Source of the DNA: Blastococcus mobilis
GTDB taxonomy: Bacteria; Actinomycetota; Actinomycetes; Mycobacteriales; Geodermatophilaceae
Direction: 5' to 3'
DNA: 64,000 nt
NCBI RefSeq assembly: GCF_900188025.1
Contig: NZ_FZNO01000022.1
Span: 35,924-99,923, forward strand
Made by a program: the position numbers and the translations under genes. Of the stretch, positions 1 through 12,763 are shown one piece after another. The notes below the pieces were generated by a model. That model was not told where the DNA came from, did no database searches, and saw only the letters and a program-made list of their open reading frames with translations. Numbering within the stretch: the stretch's first letter is position 1; the number at the start of each line of letters is the position of its first letter.

Positions 1-2
1 CC

Positions 3-62
3 GACGACCACACCGCAGACGCCGCGCGGCTGGGCGCTCCGGAGGTCCGCGCGAGGGTGTGA
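3..62 (+). CDS. C-terminal fragment of an upstream gene (possibly a SIS-domain protein), 5' truncated by the window edge
   Basis: One frame is open from the left edge and ends at a TGA at 60-62, giving about 19 residues ending in A-R-V. The start lies outside the window. In M. tuberculosis the gene before manA encodes a SIS/phosphoglucose-isomerase-like protein, so this could be its end, but the fragment is too short to recognise. The identification rests on synteny alone. Confidence 0.4.
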   Translation, partial: DDHTADAARLGAPEVRARV

Positions 63-138
63 CCCGGGCGGGCGTGACGTCCGTCGCGGCATCCCTCGGA
101 GGAGGCAGAACGCACTCTGGGGGGAGCACGTCCACCGG

Positions 139-144
139 TAGCCT
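139..144 (+). promoter_or_regulatory. Candidate -10 element for leaderless manA transcript
   Basis: The hexamer TAGCCT ends 8 nt before the manA ATG. That spacing puts the predicted transcription start at or next to the start codon. No good Shine-Dalgarno sequence precedes the ATG, which fits leaderless initiation. No convincing -35 hexamer is visible. Confidence 0.45.
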
Positions 145-152
145 CCCAGCCG

Positions 153-1328
153 ATGTGGCAGCTGACGAGCACCGTGCGGCACTACCCGTGGGGTTCCCGC
201 ACGGTGATCCCCGACCTCCTCGGGGAGCTCGGTCCGGCCGACCAGCCGTACGCGGAGCTGTGGATGGGGGCCCATCCCGACGCGCCGAGCGTGCTGTCCA
301 CCGGGATCTCGCTGGACAAGGCGGTCGCGGAAGATCCCGAGCTGATGCTGGGCGCCGCCGTGCGCGAACGGTTCGGCGACCGGCTGCCGTTCCTCATGAA
401 GGTGCTCGCCGCCGAGCAGCCGCTCTCGCTGCAGGCGCACCCGACCAACGAGCAGGCAGAGGCCGGCTTCGCTGCCGAGGAGGCGGCCGGAATTCCGCAC
501 GGCGACCCGACGCGCACGTTCAAGGACCCGTTCCACAAGCCCGAGCTGCTCCTGGCCCTGACCCCGTTCGAGGCCCTGTGCGGCTTCCGCCCGGTCGAGG
601 AATGTTTGCACTGCCTGGCCAAGCTGCAGGTGCCCGAACTCAAGCCGACCATCGCCGCCCTGGCGCGCGGCGGGTTGCGCGCCGTCATCCCGCAGCTGCT
701 GGCGCTCAGCTCGGAGCACCGCGAGGTCCTGGTCAGCGCCGTCGCCCAGGCCGCAGCCCGGTTCGTCGCCGCCCACGACCCGGAGTTCATCAACACCTAC
801 CGCTGGGCCGCATCCCTCGCCGAGACGTACCCCGGCGATCCGGGGGTGGTCATCTCGCTGATGTGCAACCACCTGAAGCTGGCGCCGGGGGAGGCGGTGT
901 TCCTGCCGGCCGGTAACCTGCACGCCTACCTCTGCGGGGCCGGAGTCGAGGTGATGGCCAGCTCGGACAACGTGCTCCGCGGGGGCCTCACCCACAAGCA
1001 CGTCGATCTGGCCGCCCTCATCGAGGTGCTGGACTTCACCGACGGCCGGGTGCCGGTCATCCACCCGGTGCTGGGACCCGGCGGCCTGCGCTACCCCGTG
1101 CCCGTCGAGGACTTCGACCTCACCCGCATCCAGCTCGACGGCCGGGCCGGGGCGCTGACCACCCGGGGGCCACAGGTCCTGCTGTGCACCGAGGGGAACG
1201 CCGAACTGACCTCGTCCGAGGGGACGCTGACCCTGTCCAAGGGCGCGGCTGCGTTCGTCCCGGCGGGTGCGCAGGTCACCGCGTCGGGTCCCGCCGTCCT
1301 CTACCGGACCACCACGAACCTGGCCTGA
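153..1328 (+). CDS. manA: Mannose-6-phosphate isomerase, class I
   Basis: The 391-aa product matches type I phosphomannose isomerase, which interconverts fructose-6-phosphate and mannose-6-phosphate and feeds GDP-mannose and glycolipid synthesis. The N-terminal W-x6-YPWGS-like opening, the zinc-site motif LQAHP (His near residue 96), the K-PELLLAL segment (Glu ligand) and the G-N-LHAYL-x-G-x-GVEVMASSDN-x-LRGG region are all present. Length is normal for actinobacteria. It probably has its own leaderless promoter. A hairpin of the dispersed 3'-end family lies directly after the stop. Confidence 0.95.
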   Translation: MWQLTSTVRHYPWGSRTVIPDLLGELGPADQPYAELWMGAHPDAPSVLSTGISLDKAVAEDPELMLGAAVRERFGDRLPFLMKVLAAEQPLSLQAHPTNEQAEAGFAAEEAAGIPHGDPTRTFKDPFHKPELLLALTPFEALCGFRPVEECLHCLAKLQVPELKPTIAALARGGLRAVIPQLLALSSEHREVLVSAVAQAAARFVAAHDPEFINTYRWAASLAETYPGDPGVVISLMCNHLKLAPGEAVFLPAGNLHAYLCGAGVEVMASSDNVLRGGLTHKHVDLAALIEVLDFTDGRVPVIHPVLGPGGLRYPVPVEDFDLTRIQLDGRAGALTTRGPQVLLCTEGNAELTSSEGTLTLSKGAAAFVPAGAQVTASGPAVLYRTTTNLA

Positions 1329-1330
1329 AC

Positions 1331-1387
1331 AAGGACGCCCTGCCCCCCACCGCTCGCACGCTCGCGGCGGGACCCTGCAGGGGGCCA
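1331..1387 (+). terminator. Dispersed 3'-end hairpin element, copy 1 (after manA)
   Basis: The element begins 3 nt past the manA stop. Arms CCCTGC (1338-1343) and GCAGGG (1377-1382) flank the family core GCTCGCACGCTCGC. It has no T-tract. Similar elements after eight other genes in this window support a termination or mRNA 3'-end role. The rest of the 195-bp gap up to ahcY holds nothing I recognise; I looked for a SAH-type riboswitch and could not support one. Confidence 0.55.
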
Positions 1388-1523
1388 CGCGGTACCCTGG
1401 TCGGCGGTACGAGCCCCGCCGAAGCCTCGGCACGCTCGCTCATCCCAGCGACCGCCGAGAGCCCGCCGTCCTGCGCCGAACACATCAGCCTCGCCGCAGA
1501 CGCCGGCCGCACCCTGGAGCGAC

Positions 1524-3005
<1,482 letters not shown>

Positions 3006-3067
3006 GGAAGGCCCCGCCTGCCCCCCGCCCTTCGCAGGCTCAGGGGGACCCTGCAGGCGGGCCGTTC
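3006..3067 (+). terminator. Dispersed 3'-end hairpin element, copy 2 (after ahcY)
   Basis: Directly after the ahcY stop, arms CCCGCCTGC (3013-3021) and GCAGGCGGG (3053-3061) form a perfect 9-bp stem around a C-rich and TTCGCAGGCTC core. The arm sequence differs from copy 1 but stays complementary, as expected for a selected hairpin. Confidence 0.6.
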
Positions 3068-3172
3068 CAGCAGCTCGCCTCCGGCGGGACTTTCGACGCC
3101 GAGAGTCCCGCCGGACCTGCTCGCCACGGGATCTCACCCGGGCGGGTGGGCCACCTTTTCCGCTGATCAGCG

Positions 3173-3178
3173 CAGAAT
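3173..3178 (+). promoter_or_regulatory. Candidate -10 element for mtrA, would give a leaderless GTG start
   Basis: CAGAAT ends 7 nt before the GTG at 3186. If used, the mtrA transcript would start at that GTG and the upstream ATG at 3177 would lie inside the -10 element. There is no -35 I would defend. Confidence 0.4.
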
Positions 3179-3893
3179 GGTCGCCGTGCCACCCACCGCT
3201 CCCCAGAACGGGCCCAGCCGCGGCCGTGTCCTGGTCGTCGATGACGACGCCGCCCTCGCCGAGATGCTCGGCATCGTGCTCCGGCGCGAGGGCTACGAAC
3301 CCGCCTTCGTCTCCGACGGCAACCGGGCGGTGGGGGTCTTCCAACAGACCCGGCCGGACCTGGTGCTGTTGGACCTGATGCTGCCCGGCCGCAACGGTCT
3401 GCAGATCTGTCAGGACATCCGCACGCAGTCGACGGTGCCGATCGTCATGCTCACGGCCAAGGGCGACACGATCGACGTCGTCCAAGGACTGGAGGCCGGC
3501 GCCGACGACTACGTGACCAAGCCGTTCAAGCCGGTCGAGCTGGTGGCTCGTGTGCGGGCCCAGCTGCGCCGCGGTGAGACCGGCCAGGCCGAGAACCTGA
3601 GCATCGGAGACGTGCAGATCGACGTCCCTGCCCACCAGGTCACCCGGGACGGCGTCCCCATCGCGCTCACGCCGCTGGAGTTCGACCTGCTGGTGGCACT
3701 GGCCCGCAAACCCCGGCAGGTGTTCACCCGTGAGCTGCTGCTCGAGCAGGTGTGGGGTTACCGGCACGCGGCCGACACCCGTCTGGTGAACGTCCACGTG
3801 CAGCGACTGCGCGCCAAGATCGAGCGGGACCCGGAGAGGCCCGAGGTGGTGCTCACCGTGCGCGGCGTCGGCTACAAGGCCGGGCCACAGTGA
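3177..3893 (+). CDS. mtrA: Two-component response regulator MtrA (OmpR/PhoB family)
   Basis: 238-aa cytoplasmic DNA-binding regulator that partners MtrB and in actinobacteria controls cell-wall, division and osmotic genes. The receiver domain (about 17-128) has the acidic pocket V-DDD, phospho-acceptor Asp66 in LLDLMLPG, and T/K residues MLTAK and TKPFKP. The C-terminal winged helix (about 140-235) includes LTPLEFDLL and VWGY. The first possible start is ATG 3177. GTG 3186 is an alternative supported by a -10-like hexamer just upstream, giving 235 aa. The stop codon lies within the first unit of an 81-bp tandem repeat. Confidence 0.96.
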   Translation: MVAVPPTAPQNGPSRGRVLVVDDDAALAEMLGIVLRREGYEPAFVSDGNRAVGVFQQTRPDLVLLDLMLPGRNGLQICQDIRTQSTVPIVMLTAKGDTIDVVQGLEAGADDYVTKPFKPVELVARVRAQLRRGETGQAENLSIGDVQIDVPAHQVTRDGVPIALTPLEFDLLVALARKPRQVFTRELLLEQVWGYRHAADTRLVNVHVQRLRAKIERDPERPEVVLTVRGVGYKAGPQ

Positions 3894-4063
3894 GCGGACA
3901 GGCCCGTGAGCATCGCAGGGAGGAACGAGCGAGGAGCGGAGCGGGCCGCGGGAGCGAACCGACCCGCACAGTGAGCGGACAGGCCCGTGAGCATCGCAGG
4001 GAGGAACGAGCGCGGAGCGGAGCGGGCCGCGGGAGCGAACCGACCCGCACAGTGAGCGGCACA
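3889..4063 (+). repeat. Tandem 81-bp repeat between mtrA and mtrB (2 full copies plus partial third)
   Basis: Two consecutive 81-bp units (3889-3969 and 3970-4050) differ at essentially one base (GCGAGGAG versus GCGCGGAG). A third copy keeps only its first ten bases (4051-4060). Each unit opens with AGTGAGCGG, and the first contains the mtrA stop codon. The body is purine-rich (GAGCGGAGCGGGCCGCGGGAG). The repeat pushes mtrB about 180 bp away from mtrA, whereas these genes are usually nearly adjacent. Confidence 0.9.
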
Positions 4064-4071
4064 CTGGGGCA

Positions 4072-5790
4072 GTGACCCGTACGTCCCTGCCGGAGGGCGT
4101 TCTCGACGCGCCGCCCCCGGCGCGGGAGCAGCAGCCCCGCGGCAGCGCGACCATCCGGCGCCTCCGCCGGGGGGTGCGTCGCCGTGCTGGTCGGGCGCGC
4201 CGCTGGGCCGAGCGCACCACACGGCGGGAACTGGCTCACGCGGTGCATGCGTGGCGCTCGTCGCTGCAGGTGCGCATCGCCGCGATCACCATGGTCGTCG
4301 CCGGCACCGTCGTGATCATCGTCAGCCTCGTGCTGTTCAGCCAGATCCGCGACCAACTGCTGTCGGTCAAGGAGGAGGCGGCGATCGACCAGGCGCAGAA
4401 CGGTGTCCTGTACGCGCAGAGCCAGGTGGCCGCGATCGCCACCGGTGACGGGGCGAGCGTGCGCTCCACCCTGGACCGCACGGTGAACGCACTCCGTCAG
4501 CGCGGTGGCGCGGCCGGTGACTTCGACGTCGTCATGGTGCACCGGACCGGCGAGGTCGAACGGACCGGGCCCAGCCCCAGTCCTCTGTTCGAGGCACTTC
4601 CTCGCGCTCTCCGCGCCGAGGTCGCTTCCGGGGGGCAGGCCCGCAAGTACCACCCCGTCCCCGACGCGTCGGGCGAACCGCAACCGACCCTGCTCGTGGG
4701 TGCGGCGGTGCCCAGCGACACCGCCGGTACCCAGCAGGTCGAGCTCTACTACGCCTTCCCGCTCTGGCAGGAGGACGAGAGCCTCTCGCTGATCCGCAGC
4801 ACGGTCATCATCAGCGGGATCGCGCTGACCTTGTTCGTGGTGGGGATCGGGGTGCTGGTCACCCGCCTGGTCGTCGACCCGGTACGCCACGCCGCCGGGA
4901 CCGCCCAGCGACTGGCCGAGGGGCAGCTCGAGGAGCGGATGACGGTCCGCGGCGAGGACGATCTCGCCCGACTGGCGACCAGCTTCAACGCGATGGCCGA
5001 CAGCTTGCAGCGGCAGATCACCCAGCTGGAGGGGCTCTCCCAGTTGCAGCAGCGATTCACCTCCGACGTCTCGCACGAGCTGCGCACGCCGCTGACGACG
5101 GTGCAGATGGCGGCCGAGATCCTCCACGAGGCACGCGGGGACTTCCCACCGCACGTGGCCCGGTCCGCCGAGCTGCTGCGGGCGGAGCTGGACCGGTTCG
5201 AGAGCCTGCTGACCGACCTGCTCGAGATCAGCCGGTACGACGCCGGGGCCGCCGTCCTGGACTCCGAGCCGGCCGACCTCGGCGCGCTGGTGGCCCGCGT
5301 CGTCGCCGGCATGACGGCACTGGCCGAGCGGCACGACTCCCAGCTCCTGGTCAACCGGCCCGACGAGGCGGTCATCGCCGAGGTCGACGCGCGCCGGGTG
5401 GAGCGGATCCTGCGCAACCTGGTGGGCAACGCCATCGAGCACGGCGCCGGGCGACCCATCGAGATCACGCTGGCGGCCAACCGCACCGCCGCCGCCGTGA
5501 CCGTCCGCGACCAGGGCGTCGGCCTGAGCTCGGCCGATGCCCAGCACGTGTTCGACCGCTTCTGGCGGGCCGACCCGTCGCGGGTGCGCACCGTGGGCGG
5601 CAGCGGGCTGGGCCTCTCGATCAGCCTCGAGGACGCCCGCCTGCACGGTGGCTGGCTCCAGGTCTGGGGTCAGCCGGGGAACGGCGCGCAGTTCCGGCTC
5701 ACCCTGCCGCTGACCGCGGGCGGGGAGCTCACCAGCTCGCCCCTGCCGCTGCGGCCGACCCTGATCAGGCGGCCGGGGGTGCCGCTGTGA
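4072..5790 (+). CDS. mtrB: Sensor histidine kinase MtrB
   Basis: 572-aa membrane sensor for MtrA. After a basic N-terminus come TM1 (about 64-92), an extracytoplasmic sensor region, TM2 (about 242-268), a HAMP domain, HisKA with the phospho-acceptor His335 in VSHELRTPL, and an HATPase domain with N-A-IEHG, D-QGVGLS and GGSGLGLSI boxes. GTG 4072 is the first start after the tandem repeat. The end overlaps lpqB by 4 bp (GTGA), so mtrB-lpqB are translationally coupled. Whether mtrB is still co-transcribed with mtrA across the repeat cannot be told from sequence. Confidence 0.96.
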   Translation: MTRTSLPEGVLDAPPPAREQQPRGSATIRRLRRGVRRRAGRARRWAERTTRRELAHAVHAWRSSLQVRIAAITMVVAGTVVIIVSLVLFSQIRDQLLSVKEEAAIDQAQNGVLYAQSQVAAIATGDGASVRSTLDRTVNALRQRGGAAGDFDVVMVHRTGEVERTGPSPSPLFEALPRALRAEVASGGQARKYHPVPDASGEPQPTLLVGAAVPSDTAGTQQVELYYAFPLWQEDESLSLIRSTVIISGIALTLFVVGIGVLVTRLVVDPVRHAAGTAQRLAEGQLEERMTVRGEDDLARLATSFNAMADSLQRQITQLEGLSQLQQRFTSDVSHELRTPLTTVQMAAEILHEARGDFPPHVARSAELLRAELDRFESLLTDLLEISRYDAGAAVLDSEPADLGALVARVVAGMTALAERHDSQLLVNRPDEAVIAEVDARRVERILRNLVGNAIEHGAGRPIEITLAANRTAAAVTVRDQGVGLSSADAQHVFDRFWRADPSRVRTVGGSGLGLSISLEDARLHGGWLQVWGQPGNGAQFRLTLPLTAGGELTSSPLPLRPTLIRRPGVPL

Positions 5791-7511
5791 TCGGCTGCCG
5801 CGCCGTCGTCGCGCTGGCCCTTCTCCTGGCGCTCGCGGGTTGTTCGACGGTGCCGATGAGCTCACCGACGGTGCAGATCACGCAGGCGCCGGCCCGGCCG
5901 GCCGAGGTCGTGGGCATCGAGCCGCTGCCACCCGAGCCGGGGGCCACGCCCGAGGAGATCGTCCGGTCCTTCATCGACGCGGCGGCCAGCGTGCGCCCCG
6001 GGCATCCGGTCGCCCGCGAGCACCTGGCCCCCGAGCCGGCGGGATCCTGGTCCGACGAGGCCGGGATCACCGTGCTGCGCCCGGACTACGCCACCGTCAC
6101 CACGGAGACCGGCGCGGTCGAAGTGACGGCGAACCTGGTCGGGACGATCGACGAGCGCGGCGTCTTCGCGGTGGGCGGGAACGACACGTTCACCCGCCGG
6201 TTCACCCTCGAGCAGATCGACGACGAGTGGCGGATCACCGACCCCCCGGACGGCCTGATCATCCTCGATCCTGATTTCCAGCGGCTCTACGAGGAGGTCG
6301 CCGCCTACTTCGTCGACCCCACCCATCAGCGCCTGGTGCCTGATCCGCGGTACGTGATCTCCGGTGAGGCCCTGCCCACCGTCCTGGTCGAGCGCCTGCT
6401 CGCCGGACCGTCGGCGAACCTGGCGGCGGGGGTGGAGAACCCGCTCTCCGGGGCCCAGCTGCGCAGCAAGATCACCGTGGACGGGCAGTCGGCGCTCGTG
6501 GACCTCACCGGTCTGCCGACCGAGCCGGCGCCGGTGCTGTCGGAGATCTGCGCCCAGCTGGTCTGGACGCTGACGCAGCTGCCGGGTAACGCCATCCGCT
6601 CCGTGGAGATCCGCGTGGACGGCGAGCCGGTGGATCTCGACGGCGTCCCGGTCGAGCAGACGGTGGACGAGTGGACGGCCTTCGATCCCGACGCCGTGGA
6701 CCCGGAGAGCGTCGGCCACTACGTGAGCGGCGGGGCCCTGCACACGGTCGCCACGGGCGCGCCCGCGCCGGGGCCGGCCGGCACGGGGGTCTACGGCCTC
6801 ACCGACGCGGCGGCCTCGGCCGACGCCCGCAGCGGCGAACTCTCCTTCCTCGTGGGTGTGCGAGCCGACGCCGGTGGGGCGGCCCTCCTCGCCGGCCCCT
6901 ATGCCGGGGAGCTGGCCCCGGTGCTCACCGCGTCGCGGTGGAGCTCACCGACCGTCGCCGCGACCCGCTCCGAGGTGTGGGTCGTGCGCGACGGCACCGC
7001 GGTGGTGCGGGTGCAGGCCGGTGGCGACCCCCAAGCCGTGACCGCACCCACCCTGCCCGGGCTCGGTGTGACCGAGGTGCTCGAGCTCTCGCCGGACGGG
7101 GTGCGGGCCGCGCTGGTCGTCGAAGGGCCCGGGGGCCCCGGGCTCTACCTGGGGACCGTGGTCCGCGCCGAGGACGGCAGCGTCGCGCTGCGGGACCTCC
7201 GCGGGATCGCCCCGGAGCTGGCGCAGGTGGTCGACGTCGCCTGGCGGGACAGCGGGAACCTGCTGGTCCTCGCCGGTGACGCGGGGGAGGACCGGATCGT
7301 GCCGTACGCCGTCGGGGTCGACGGCTGGGGGCTGTCACAGGTCCCGACGGCGGGGCTGCCCAGCCAGCCGCAGTCGATCGCCGCAGCGCCGTCCCGGCAG
7401 CCCCTGGTCGACGCCGGTGGGACCATCTGGCAGCTCACCGGCGGTACCTGGGGCACGTTGGTCCGGGGGCAGGAGCCGCTTCCGGGCACCTCGCCCTTCT
7501 ACCCCCTCTGA
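5787..7511 (+). CDS. lpqB: Lipoprotein LpqB (GerMN and beta-propeller domains)
   Basis: 574-aa membrane-anchored lipoprotein. The signal peptide ends in a lipobox, L-A-G-C, with the lipidated Cys near residue 19. A GerMN-type domain (about 200-310) is followed by a C-terminal beta-propeller-like region. In mycobacteria and Streptomyces LpqB binds the MtrB sensor region and modulates MtrA signalling and cell-wall homeostasis. The gene starts with GTG inside the mtrB stop (4-bp overlap), as in other actinobacteria. A 3'-end hairpin follows. Confidence 0.95.
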   Translation: MIGCRAVVALALLLALAGCSTVPMSSPTVQITQAPARPAEVVGIEPLPPEPGATPEEIVRSFIDAAASVRPGHPVAREHLAPEPAGSWSDEAGITVLRPDYATVTTETGAVEVTANLVGTIDERGVFAVGGNDTFTRRFTLEQIDDEWRITDPPDGLIILDPDFQRLYEEVAAYFVDPTHQRLVPDPRYVISGEALPTVLVERLLAGPSANLAAGVENPLSGAQLRSKITVDGQSALVDLTGLPTEPAPVLSEICAQLVWTLTQLPGNAIRSVEIRVDGEPVDLDGVPVEQTVDEWTAFDPDAVDPESVGHYVSGGALHTVATGAPAPGPAGTGVYGLTDAAASADARSGELSFLVGVRADAGGAALLAGPYAGELAPVLTASRWSSPTVAATRSEVWVVRDGTAVVRVQAGGDPQAVTAPTLPGLGVTEVLELSPDGVRAALVVEGPGGPGLYLGTVVRAEDGSVALRDLRGIAPELAQVVDVAWRDSGNLLVLAGDAGEDRIVPYAVGVDGWGLSQVPTAGLPSQPQSIAAAPSRQPLVDAGGTIWQLTGGTWGTLVRGQEPLPGTSPFYPL

Positions 7512-7558
7512 AGAAGGGCCCCGAGGAGGGACCCCACGCGAGCCCCGGGACGGGGCCG
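7512..7558 (+). terminator. Dispersed 3'-end hairpin element, copy 3 (after lpqB)
   Basis: Arms GGCCCCG (7517-7523) and CGGGGCC (7551-7557) begin 5 nt past the lpqB stop. This is a shorter and more diverged member that lacks the GCTCGCACGCTCGC core. Confidence 0.5.
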
Positions 7559-7617
7559 CCTTCCACAGATCGGCGGCGGACGGCCCGTGGACGGCCGTCG
7601 CGCGTCAGGCTGGCCCC

Positions 7618-8409
7618 GTGGTCGGACCGGGCATGGCCGCGCTGGCCGATTTGGTGCTGCCCCGCACCTGTGCCGGCTGCGGGGTCCCGGGTCGGGCGCT
7701 GTGCCGGCTGTGCGCGCTGCTCCTCGCCCGTCCCCGGCCCGCCGCACCACGGCGCATCCCCTGGGGCTTCCCGCCCACGGTCGCCGCCGGCGCCTACGCC
7801 GGGCCCGTCCGCCCGGCGGTTGTCGCGTTCAAGGAGCGCGGGCGCTCGGAGCTCGCCGTCCCCTTGGGTGCGGCCCTGGCCCTCGCCGTGGCCGCGCTGG
7901 TCACCGCCGTCCCGGGATCGCTGCCGGCGGTGGCGCTGGTCCCGGTACCGAGCTCGCGGGAGGCGGTGCGGTCCCGGGGGCGCGACCACGTGCGGGAGCT
8001 GACCGCCCGGGCGGTCACGGAGCTCTTGGCCGCGGGGGTCCCTGCCGCGGAGGCCCGGCTGCTGCGTCGTCGAGGTCGGGCCCGGGACTCCGCAGGACTG
8101 TCCACGGTGCAACGGCGGGCGAACCTGGCCGGGACGTTCGAGCGCTCCGCCGACCCACCGACCGGCGCGCTGCTGGTCCTGGTGGACGACGTGGTCACCA
8201 CCGGCGCGACCCTCACCGAGGCTGCGGCCGTCCTGGCCGCGGGCGGCTCGGAGGACGGCGCACCCGTACTGGCGGCGGTCGTCGCGGCCACCCCGCGACC
8301 GGACGTGGCGCACCGTTCGGGGGGTCGTTCGACGGTCGTCCGGAAGCGGTCCGAGAACGTCCGCGGGCGGCCCCCCGATCGACTGTCGAGACCCGGAAGG
8401 AGGGACTAG
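7618..8409 (+). CDS. ComF family phosphoribosyltransferase-like protein
   Basis: 263-aa protein with the ComF layout. It has an N-terminal zinc-ribbon-like C-x2-C-x8-C-x2-C (starting about residue 20) and a C-terminal PRTase fold with the PRPP-binding loop V-DDVVTTGATL (about residues 190-200). ComF proteins are linked to DNA uptake in competent bacteria, but the actinobacterial Rv3242c-type member has no firm role. GTG 7618 is chosen; ATG 7633 is equally possible, and neither has a clear ribosome site. The open frame extends further upstream into lpqB without support. It lies between lpqB and hpf as in mycobacteria. Confidence 0.85.
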   Translation: MVGPGMAALADLVLPRTCAGCGVPGRALCRLCALLLARPRPAAPRRIPWGFPPTVAAGAYAGPVRPAVVAFKERGRSELAVPLGAALALAVAALVTAVPGSLPAVALVPVPSSREAVRSRGRDHVRELTARAVTELLAAGVPAAEARLLRRRGRARDSAGLSTVQRRANLAGTFERSADPPTGALLVLVDDVVTTGATLTEAAAVLAAGGSEDGAPVLAAVVAATPRPDVAHRSGGRSTVVRKRSENVRGRPPDRLSRPGRRD

Positions 8410-8412
8410 CGT
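8407..8412 (+). promoter_or_regulatory. Candidate -10 element for hpf
   Basis: TAGCGT overlaps the comF-like stop region. A start about 7 nt downstream (near 8419) would give a leader of roughly 28 nt. That leader would include GGGAGG and exclude the GTG at 8417, which supports ATG 8447 as the hpf start. Confidence 0.45.
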
Positions 8413-8446
8413 CGAAGTGACTACAACCGGTCTACCGGGAGGTCAC

Positions 8447-9160
8447 ATGGAGATCGTGGTCCGTGGTCGTAACGTCGAGGTTCCGGAGCACTACCGACAG
8501 CACGTGGAAGACAAGGTCGGCCAGCTCGAACGGTTCGATGGCAAGCTGAAGATGTTGCGCATGGACGTGGAGCTCTTCCACGAGAAGAACCCCCGCCAGT
8601 CGGCCCACTGCCAGCGCGTGGAGATCACGCTGCGGGGCAAGGGTCCGGTCATCCGGGCCGAAGCGGACGGCGCCGACTTCTACGCCGCGCTCGACCTCGC
8701 GTGCGCCAAGCTCGACAACCGGTTACGCCGTGCGGCCGACCGCCGCCGCGTGCACCACGGCCGGCGAACCCCGGCCAGCGTCCGGCTCCCCGGCAACACG
8801 GTCGCCGACACCGGCGCCATCAGCGCCCTGGAGCTGGACCGCCAGCTCGCCGAGGGGCCGCACGTGACCGATCTCGACGAGCACCTGCCGGGTCGCATCG
8901 TCCGGGAGAAGCACCATCCTGCCACCCCGATGACCGTGGACCAGGCGCTGCACGAGATGGAGCTGGTCGGCCACGACTTCTTCCTCTTCCAGTGCGCCGA
9001 CACCGGCCAGCCGACGGTCGTCTACCGCCGGCACGCCTACGACTACGGCCTCATCCGGCTGACCGAGGTGCCGCAGAACGGGATGGGAGCCACTCCCGCC
9101 CGGCAGCCCGAGCCCAGGGCCGTGTCGCACGCCGGGGACCCCGCCGTCCCCACCGTCTGA
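8447..9160 (+). CDS. hpf: Ribosome hibernation-promoting factor, long form (HPF/YfiA/RaiA)
   Basis: 237-aa protein with an N-terminal HPF domain (about 1-100, opening MEIVVRGRNVEVPEHY) that binds the 30S decoding region. A linker follows, then the C-terminal dimerisation domain (about 165-220, F-F-LFQ and VVYRRHAYDYGLI) that pairs ribosomes into inactive 100S particles in stationary phase or hypoxia. ATG 8447 has a strong GGGAGG site 5 nt upstream. An in-frame GTG at 8417 would add 10 residues (MTTTGLPGGH) but sits too close to the predicted promoter. A clean terminator follows. Confidence 0.93.
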   Translation: MEIVVRGRNVEVPEHYRQHVEDKVGQLERFDGKLKMLRMDVELFHEKNPRQSAHCQRVEITLRGKGPVIRAEADGADFYAALDLACAKLDNRLRRAADRRRVHHGRRTPASVRLPGNTVADTGAISALELDRQLAEGPHVTDLDEHLPGRIVREKHHPATPMTVDQALHEMELVGHDFFLFQCADTGQPTVVYRRHAYDYGLIRLTEVPQNGMGATPARQPEPRAVSHAGDPAVPTV

Positions 9161-9167
9161 GTTCTGG

Positions 9168-9190
9168 GGGAGGGCGCGATCCGCCCTCCC
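9168..9190 (+). terminator. Hairpin terminator between hpf and the convergent F420-type gene
   Basis: GGAGGGCG (9169-9176) and CGCCCTCC (9182-9189) form a perfect 8-bp stem with a 5-nt loop, extended by one G-C pair. It lies 8 nt past the hpf stop and could serve both convergent genes. There is no T-tract. Confidence 0.65.
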
Positions 9191-9224
9191 GCCACTCACC
9201 CGCCGTCCCGCCGCAGGCCTCGGG

Positions 9225-9617
9225 TCACACGTTGCCCAGTATCCGGTCGACCGCGATCTCGAGGACGACACGGGCGGGGTTCTCGCGGGGCCGGCGGTAC
9301 CGCTGCGCGTACCGCGCGACCGCGTCGGCCACCGCCGACGGGTCGTCACGGAGTACCGCCGTCCCCTCGAGGGTCACCCAGCGACGGCCGTCGACCTGGC
9401 AGACGGCGACCCGCTGCTGCCCGGCGCGGACGTGCCCGGCCTTCGCGGACGTCCCGGACGTGATCACCCGGGCCGTGGCCGTGGCGGCGTCGTAGGTGAC
9501 CCCGACCGGGACGACGTGCGGGCTGCCGTCGGCCCGCAGCGTGGTGAGGGTGGCCAGATGCCGCTCGGTGAGGAACTCGAGGACGCCGGGTACGAGGTCG
9601 TGGGAAACGTGGGGCAC
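9225..9617 (-). CDS. PPOX-class F420-dependent oxidoreductase, biliverdin-reductase (Rv2074)-like
   Basis: 130-aa split beta-barrel flavin/deazaflavin-binding protein. The opening [20 protein letters not shown], followed by the [12 protein letters not shown] segment and [16 protein letters not shown] near the end, closely resembles M. tuberculosis Rv2074, which uses reduced F420 to reduce biliverdin. The substrate here is inferred from that likeness. GTG 9617 is preceded by TAGCCT and a 6-nt spacer, so it is probably leaderless. The gene runs against hpf and divergently from secA. Confidence 0.85.
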   Translation of the reverse strand: MPHVSHDLVPGVLEFLTERHLATLTTLRADGSPHVVPVGVTYDAATATARVITSGTSAKAGHVRAGQQRVAVCQVDGRRWVTLEGTAVLRDDPSAVADAVARYAQRYRRPRENPARVVLEIAVDRILGNV

Positions 9618-9623
9618 CCGGGA

Positions 9624-9629
9624 AGGCTA
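9624..9629 (-). promoter_or_regulatory. Candidate -10 element for leaderless F420-type gene
   Basis: On the minus strand TAGCCT is followed by 6 nt and the GTG start at 9617. It lies back to back with the secA promoter about 50 bp away. Confidence 0.45.
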
Positions 9630-9676
9630 CGAGGGTCGGCTTCGTCGTACCGGCTGATCCGGAGGCGCTGGCCGCC

Positions 9677-9682
9677 TACGCT
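9677..9682 (+). promoter_or_regulatory. Candidate -10 element for leaderless secA
   Basis: TACGCT ends 6 nt before GTG 9689. No Shine-Dalgarno sequence is visible between them. Confidence 0.45.
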
Positions 9683-9688
9683 GGGGTC

Positions 9689-12697
<3,009 letters not shown>

Positions 12698-12760
12698 GGG
12701 AAGGACCCCCTCCTCCTCAGCCCTCGCACGCTCGGGCCGAGCCTCGGGAGGGGGCCGGGG
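12698..12760 (+). terminator. Dispersed 3'-end hairpin element, copy 4 (between secA and the convergent Rv3235-like gene)
   Basis: Arms CCCCCTCC (12706-12713) and GGAGGGGG (12747-12754) form a perfect 8-bp stem around CTCGCACGCTCGGG. Orientation matches secA. It fills almost the whole gap to the next gene end. Confidence 0.6.
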
Positions 12761-12763
12761 CCA

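Noticed and set aside
1388..1523. Possible SAH or SAM riboswitch before ahcY
   Set aside because: I looked for the conserved cores of known SAH/SAM classes and could not match them; no terminator or sequestrator hairpin near the ATG.
3889..4063. 81-bp repeat as part of the MtrA or MtrB protein
   Set aside because: MtrA stops in the first unit and both proteins have full-length domains without it.
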